A DNA stretch of 64,000 bases, taken from positions 1-64,000 of the forward strand of contig QUIQ01000002.1 in NCBI GenBank assembly GCA_003480165.1, read 5' to 3'. The notes beneath the pieces are model-generated. The model ran no database searches and was not told the origin of the DNA. It saw only the letters and a list, made by a program, of their open reading frames with translations. Source of the stretch: Firmicutes bacterium AM41-11 (GTDB lineage: Bacteria; Bacillota_I; Bacilli_A; Erysipelotrichales; Erysipelotrichaceae). A program made the translations under genes and the position numbers. Each line of letters begins with the position of its first letter. The stretch's first letter is position 1. This document shows, piece by piece, positions 62,057 through 64,000 of the stretch.

Positions 62057-62926
62057 TTAGATTTCTTTTCCAGTTAATAAATGATACGCTTCTTTGTATT
62101 TTGCAATGGTTTTATCAATAATCTCTTGCGGTAAATTGTAGTCGCTATCAGGATTGGCTTTTAACCAGTCACGGACAAATTGTTTGTCAAAAGACGGTTG
62201 GCTTTGTCCAGGTTTATAGCCATCTAATGGCCAGAAGCGTGAACTATCAGGAGTCAACATTTCATCGGCTAAGACAACGTTTCCGTTTTCATCAAGACCA
62301 AACTCAAACTTGGTATCCGCAATGATAATTCCACGACTTAGGGCATAATCCGCACAAGCTTTATAAAGTGCAAGCGTTGCCTCTTTGATCTTCGTTGCAT
62401 ATTCTTGCCCATGACCAGGGAATTGTTTCTCTAAGACATCAATACTCTTTTCAAAGCTGATGTTCTCATCGTGGTCCCCGATTTCGGCCTTGGTACTTGG
62501 GGTGTAGATTGGTTCAGGTAATTTATCGCATTCCTGTAAACCTTGGGGTAATTGAATTCCACAAACGGTTCCATCTTTTTGATAACTTGCCCATCCACTT
62601 CCGGTAATATAGCCACGTACAATGCATTCGATTGGAAGCATTTCGAGTTTCTTTACCAACATCGAATTTCCAATAAATTGTTCTTGTTGGAAAAATTCAG
62701 GCATGTCTTTGTTGTCAACAGAAATCATATGATTTGGTACGATATCTTTTGTGTAGTCAAACCAAAATTTTGACATCTGTGTTAAAACGGTTCCTTTTTT
62801 CGTTACCTTGTTTTTCAAAATCACATCAAAGGCACTAATACGATCGGTAGCGACCATAATTAATGAGTCTTTGTTGTCGTAAATCTCACGAACTTTTCCT
62901 TCTTTCATAGGTTTAAATTCTTGCAT
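62057..62926 (-). CDS. purC: phosphoribosylaminoimidazole-succinocarboxamide synthase
   Basis: Joins aspartate to CAIR in purine synthesis. The 289-residue SAICAR synthase starts KEGKVREIYDN with ATDRISAFDVI, ECIVRGYITGSGW, STKAEIGDHDENIS, IIADTKFEFG and DEMLTPDSSRFW. This is the longer eukaryote/archaeon-like form of the family. It stands alone here, without other pur genes. The ribosome binding site is AGGAGG. Confidence 0.94.
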   Translation of the reverse strand: MQEFKPMKEGKVREIYDNKDSLIMVATDRISAFDVILKNKVTKKGTVLTQMSKFWFDYTKDIVPNHMISVDNKDMPEFFQQEQFIGNSMLVKKLEMLPIECIVRGYITGSGWASYQKDGTVCGIQLPQGLQECDKLPEPIYTPSTKAEIGDHDENISFEKSIDVLEKQFPGHGQEYATKIKEATLALYKACADYALSRGIIIADTKFEFGLDENGNVVLADEMLTPDSSRFWPLDGYKPGQSQPSFDKQFVRDWLKANPDSDYNLPQEIIDKTIAKYKEAYHLLTGKEI

Positions 62927-63025
62927 GATGTTATCCTCCTAGCACGAAATAATCATAGCGAAATCAACGCAAAAAAGCTATAAAAAATTCGTTGAAAATT
63001 TTACGCAAATTTTAGCCAAAAAAGC

Positions 63026-63054
63026 TTGTTTGAATATCTATGATAAGCTATAAT
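63026..63054 (+). promoter_or_regulatory. promoter of the XRE-cupin/pot operon
   Basis: TTGTTT (63026-63031), 17 bp, TATAAT (63049-63054), about 58 bases before the start codon. Confidence 0.75.
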
Positions 63055-63112
63055 GAATCAGCGTTTAATTAACTAAACAAAAAGTTTCTTTAATAAAACA
63101 AGCGAGGCAGAT

Positions 63113-63646
63113 ATGGAGATTGGTGAGAAATTAAAAGAATTACGCTTAAAAAAAGATTTAACCTTGTCTGAGCTGGCCAGCCGTTCGGAAGTAACCAAAG
63201 GTTTTCTATCCCAGTTGGAAAGGGATCTGACAAGCCCGAATGTTTCGACATTAGAAAATATTCTGGAAGCTTTAGGTACAAATCTACAAGACTTTTTTTC
63301 GGAACAACCCGAAGAACAAATTGTTTTTGGCAAAGACGATTTCTTTGTGGATGAAAGGGACTATGCCCAAGTGCAATGGATTGTCCCCAATGCCCAAAAG
63401 AATCAAATGGAGCCCCTGCTTTTAACCCTCCATCCCCATCAGAAAACCCAAGTTGTGGAAAGCCATGGAGGCCAGGAATTCGGCTATGTTCTAAAAGGGC
63501 GAATCCGCTTAGTTTGTGGCAGTCAAAGCTATCTTGTAAAAGCTAAAGAAACCTTTTATTTATCGCGTGCCAAAACGCACTATTTAGAAAATTGTACGCA
63601 ACAAGAAGCCGTTGTGCTATGGGTATCAAATCCACCCGTTTTTTAG
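63113..63646 (+). CDS. XRE-cupin transcriptional regulator
   Basis: A 177-residue regulator. Residues 1-62 form a helix-turn-helix (LKELRLKKDLTLSELASRSEVTKGFLSQLERDLTSPNVSTLENIL). Residues 100-175 form a cupin sensor (HPHQKTQVVESHGGQEFGYVLKGRI). This PuuR-like design commonly controls polyamine genes, and potA follows after 9 bases, so it probably senses polyamines and regulates this operon. Confidence 0.87.
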   Translation: MEIGEKLKELRLKKDLTLSELASRSEVTKGFLSQLERDLTSPNVSTLENILEALGTNLQDFFSEQPEEQIVFGKDDFFVDERDYAQVQWIVPNAQKNQMEPLLLTLHPHQKTQVVESHGGQEFGYVLKGRIRLVCGSQSYLVKAKETFYLSRAKTHYLENCTQQEAVVLWVSNPPVF

Positions 63647-63655
63647 GAGAGAAAT

Positions 63656-64000
63656 ATGGAAGAGAAGAAAAAGATTATTCAGTTTCGTCACATTGTGAAG
63701 AACTTTGAAGACCAAGTTGTATTAAAAGGCATCGATTTGGATATCTATGAAAATGAATTTGTCACCCTTTTGGGACCCAGTGGTTGTGGAAAAACGACCC
63801 TTTTGCGTATTTTAGCCGGGTTTCTCGAACCCAGCGAAGGAGAAGTCATCTTTAATGGCCAAGACATTAAAAGTCTTCCCCCTTATAAAAGAGAATTAAA
63901 TACCGTCTTTCAAAAATATGCCCTCTTTCCGCATATGAACGTCTATGACAACATTGCCTATGGATTGAAAATTCAAAAGATTTCTAAAGATATCATCGAT
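63656..64000 (+). CDS. potA: spermidine/putrescine ABC transporter ATP-binding protein, 3' end outside window
   Basis: The first 115 codons are visible, behind TTAGGAG. Walker [43 protein letters not shown], then [32 protein letters not shown] (Q-loop region) match PotA. The regulator upstream supports a polyamine transporter operon, with the permease and binding protein genes expected beyond the window. Confidence 0.9.
   Translation, partial: MEEKKKIIQFRHIVKNFEDQVVLKGIDLDIYENEFVTLLGPSGCGKTTLLRILAGFLEPSEGEVIFNGQDIKSLPPYKRELNTVFQKYALFPHMNVYDNIAYGLKIQKISKDIID

Overview
The window reads as chromosome from a low-GC Gram-positive bacterium of the phylum Bacillota, most likely class Erysipelotrichia. 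The grounds are the AT-rich coding style, strong GGAGG ribosome binding sites, the tilS-hpt-ftsH-hslO-dusB order, a sortase-type wall protein, and glycogen and maltodextrin enzymes (glgB, malQ). I assign no species. There is no rRNA and no CRISPR array. There is one tRNA gene, tRNA-Ser(CGA).

Layout. 1-5.7 kb: the end of a degenerate M24-family protein, a small membrane protein, then a glycerol-3-phosphate unit in which the antiterminator glpP precedes a promoter, a leader terminator, a giant fused GlpA/GlpB-like oxidoreductase and its DUF1667 partner. 5.9-7.8 kb: a cell-wall surface protein. 7.8-10.1 kb (minus): a polar amino acid ABC transporter. 10.3-17.6 kb: gpmI, then tilS-hpt-ftsH and hslO-dusB housekeeping genes. 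17.6-31.4 kb: a patchwork of single genes (glgB, a methyltransferase, an Abi_2/HEPN abortive-infection gene, a cation exporter, an esterase, an NhaC antiporter, an S66 peptidase, a tyrosine phosphatase, an alcohol dehydrogenase). It also holds gene wreckage (DUF4143 ATPase, Rpn nuclease, IS21-type end, DUF234 fragment) and several putative small RNAs.

31.7-54.3 kb: a Wzx/Wzy-type surface polysaccharide locus. A conserved edge (4,6-dehydratase, deacetylase, initiating phosphoglycosyltransferase) is followed by a very AT-rich variable cassette (an amino-acid-type PLP enzyme, an ATP-grasp ligase, glycosyltransferases, polymerase, acetyltransferase, flippase). Then come capE-capF-acetyltransferase-capG for UDP-N-acetyl-L-fucosamine, an intruding one-gene AAA-DUF4435 ATPase resembling a fused PARIS defence protein, and a UDP-glucuronate 4-epimerase. 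Facing it is a UDP-glucose dehydrogenase with an N-terminal XRE DNA-binding domain and a perfect palindrome over its own promoter, which suggests an enzyme that also regulates transcription.

54.6-64 kb: a lipoprotein, an IspD-type cytidylyltransferase with a degenerate second copy, a CtpE-like P-type ATPase, malQ, a Fic protein behind an array of GTGTCA palindromes, purC, and the start of a polyamine transport operon (XRE-cupin regulator, potA) cut by the window end.

The observations I rate highest are: (1) two diverging small-RNA-like units (20.2-20.4 and 21.1-21.3 kb) sharing a promoter, two mini-ORFs and a terminator whose stem begins one base after the second mini-ORF stop, one of them leading into the Abi gene; (2) the XRE-UDP-glucose dehydrogenase fusion with its operator; (3) a gene fusion traceable to a 10-bp duplication of a ribosome binding site; (4) a recurrent set of genes whose -10 box lies only 6-9 bases from the start codon, implying leaderless mRNAs.
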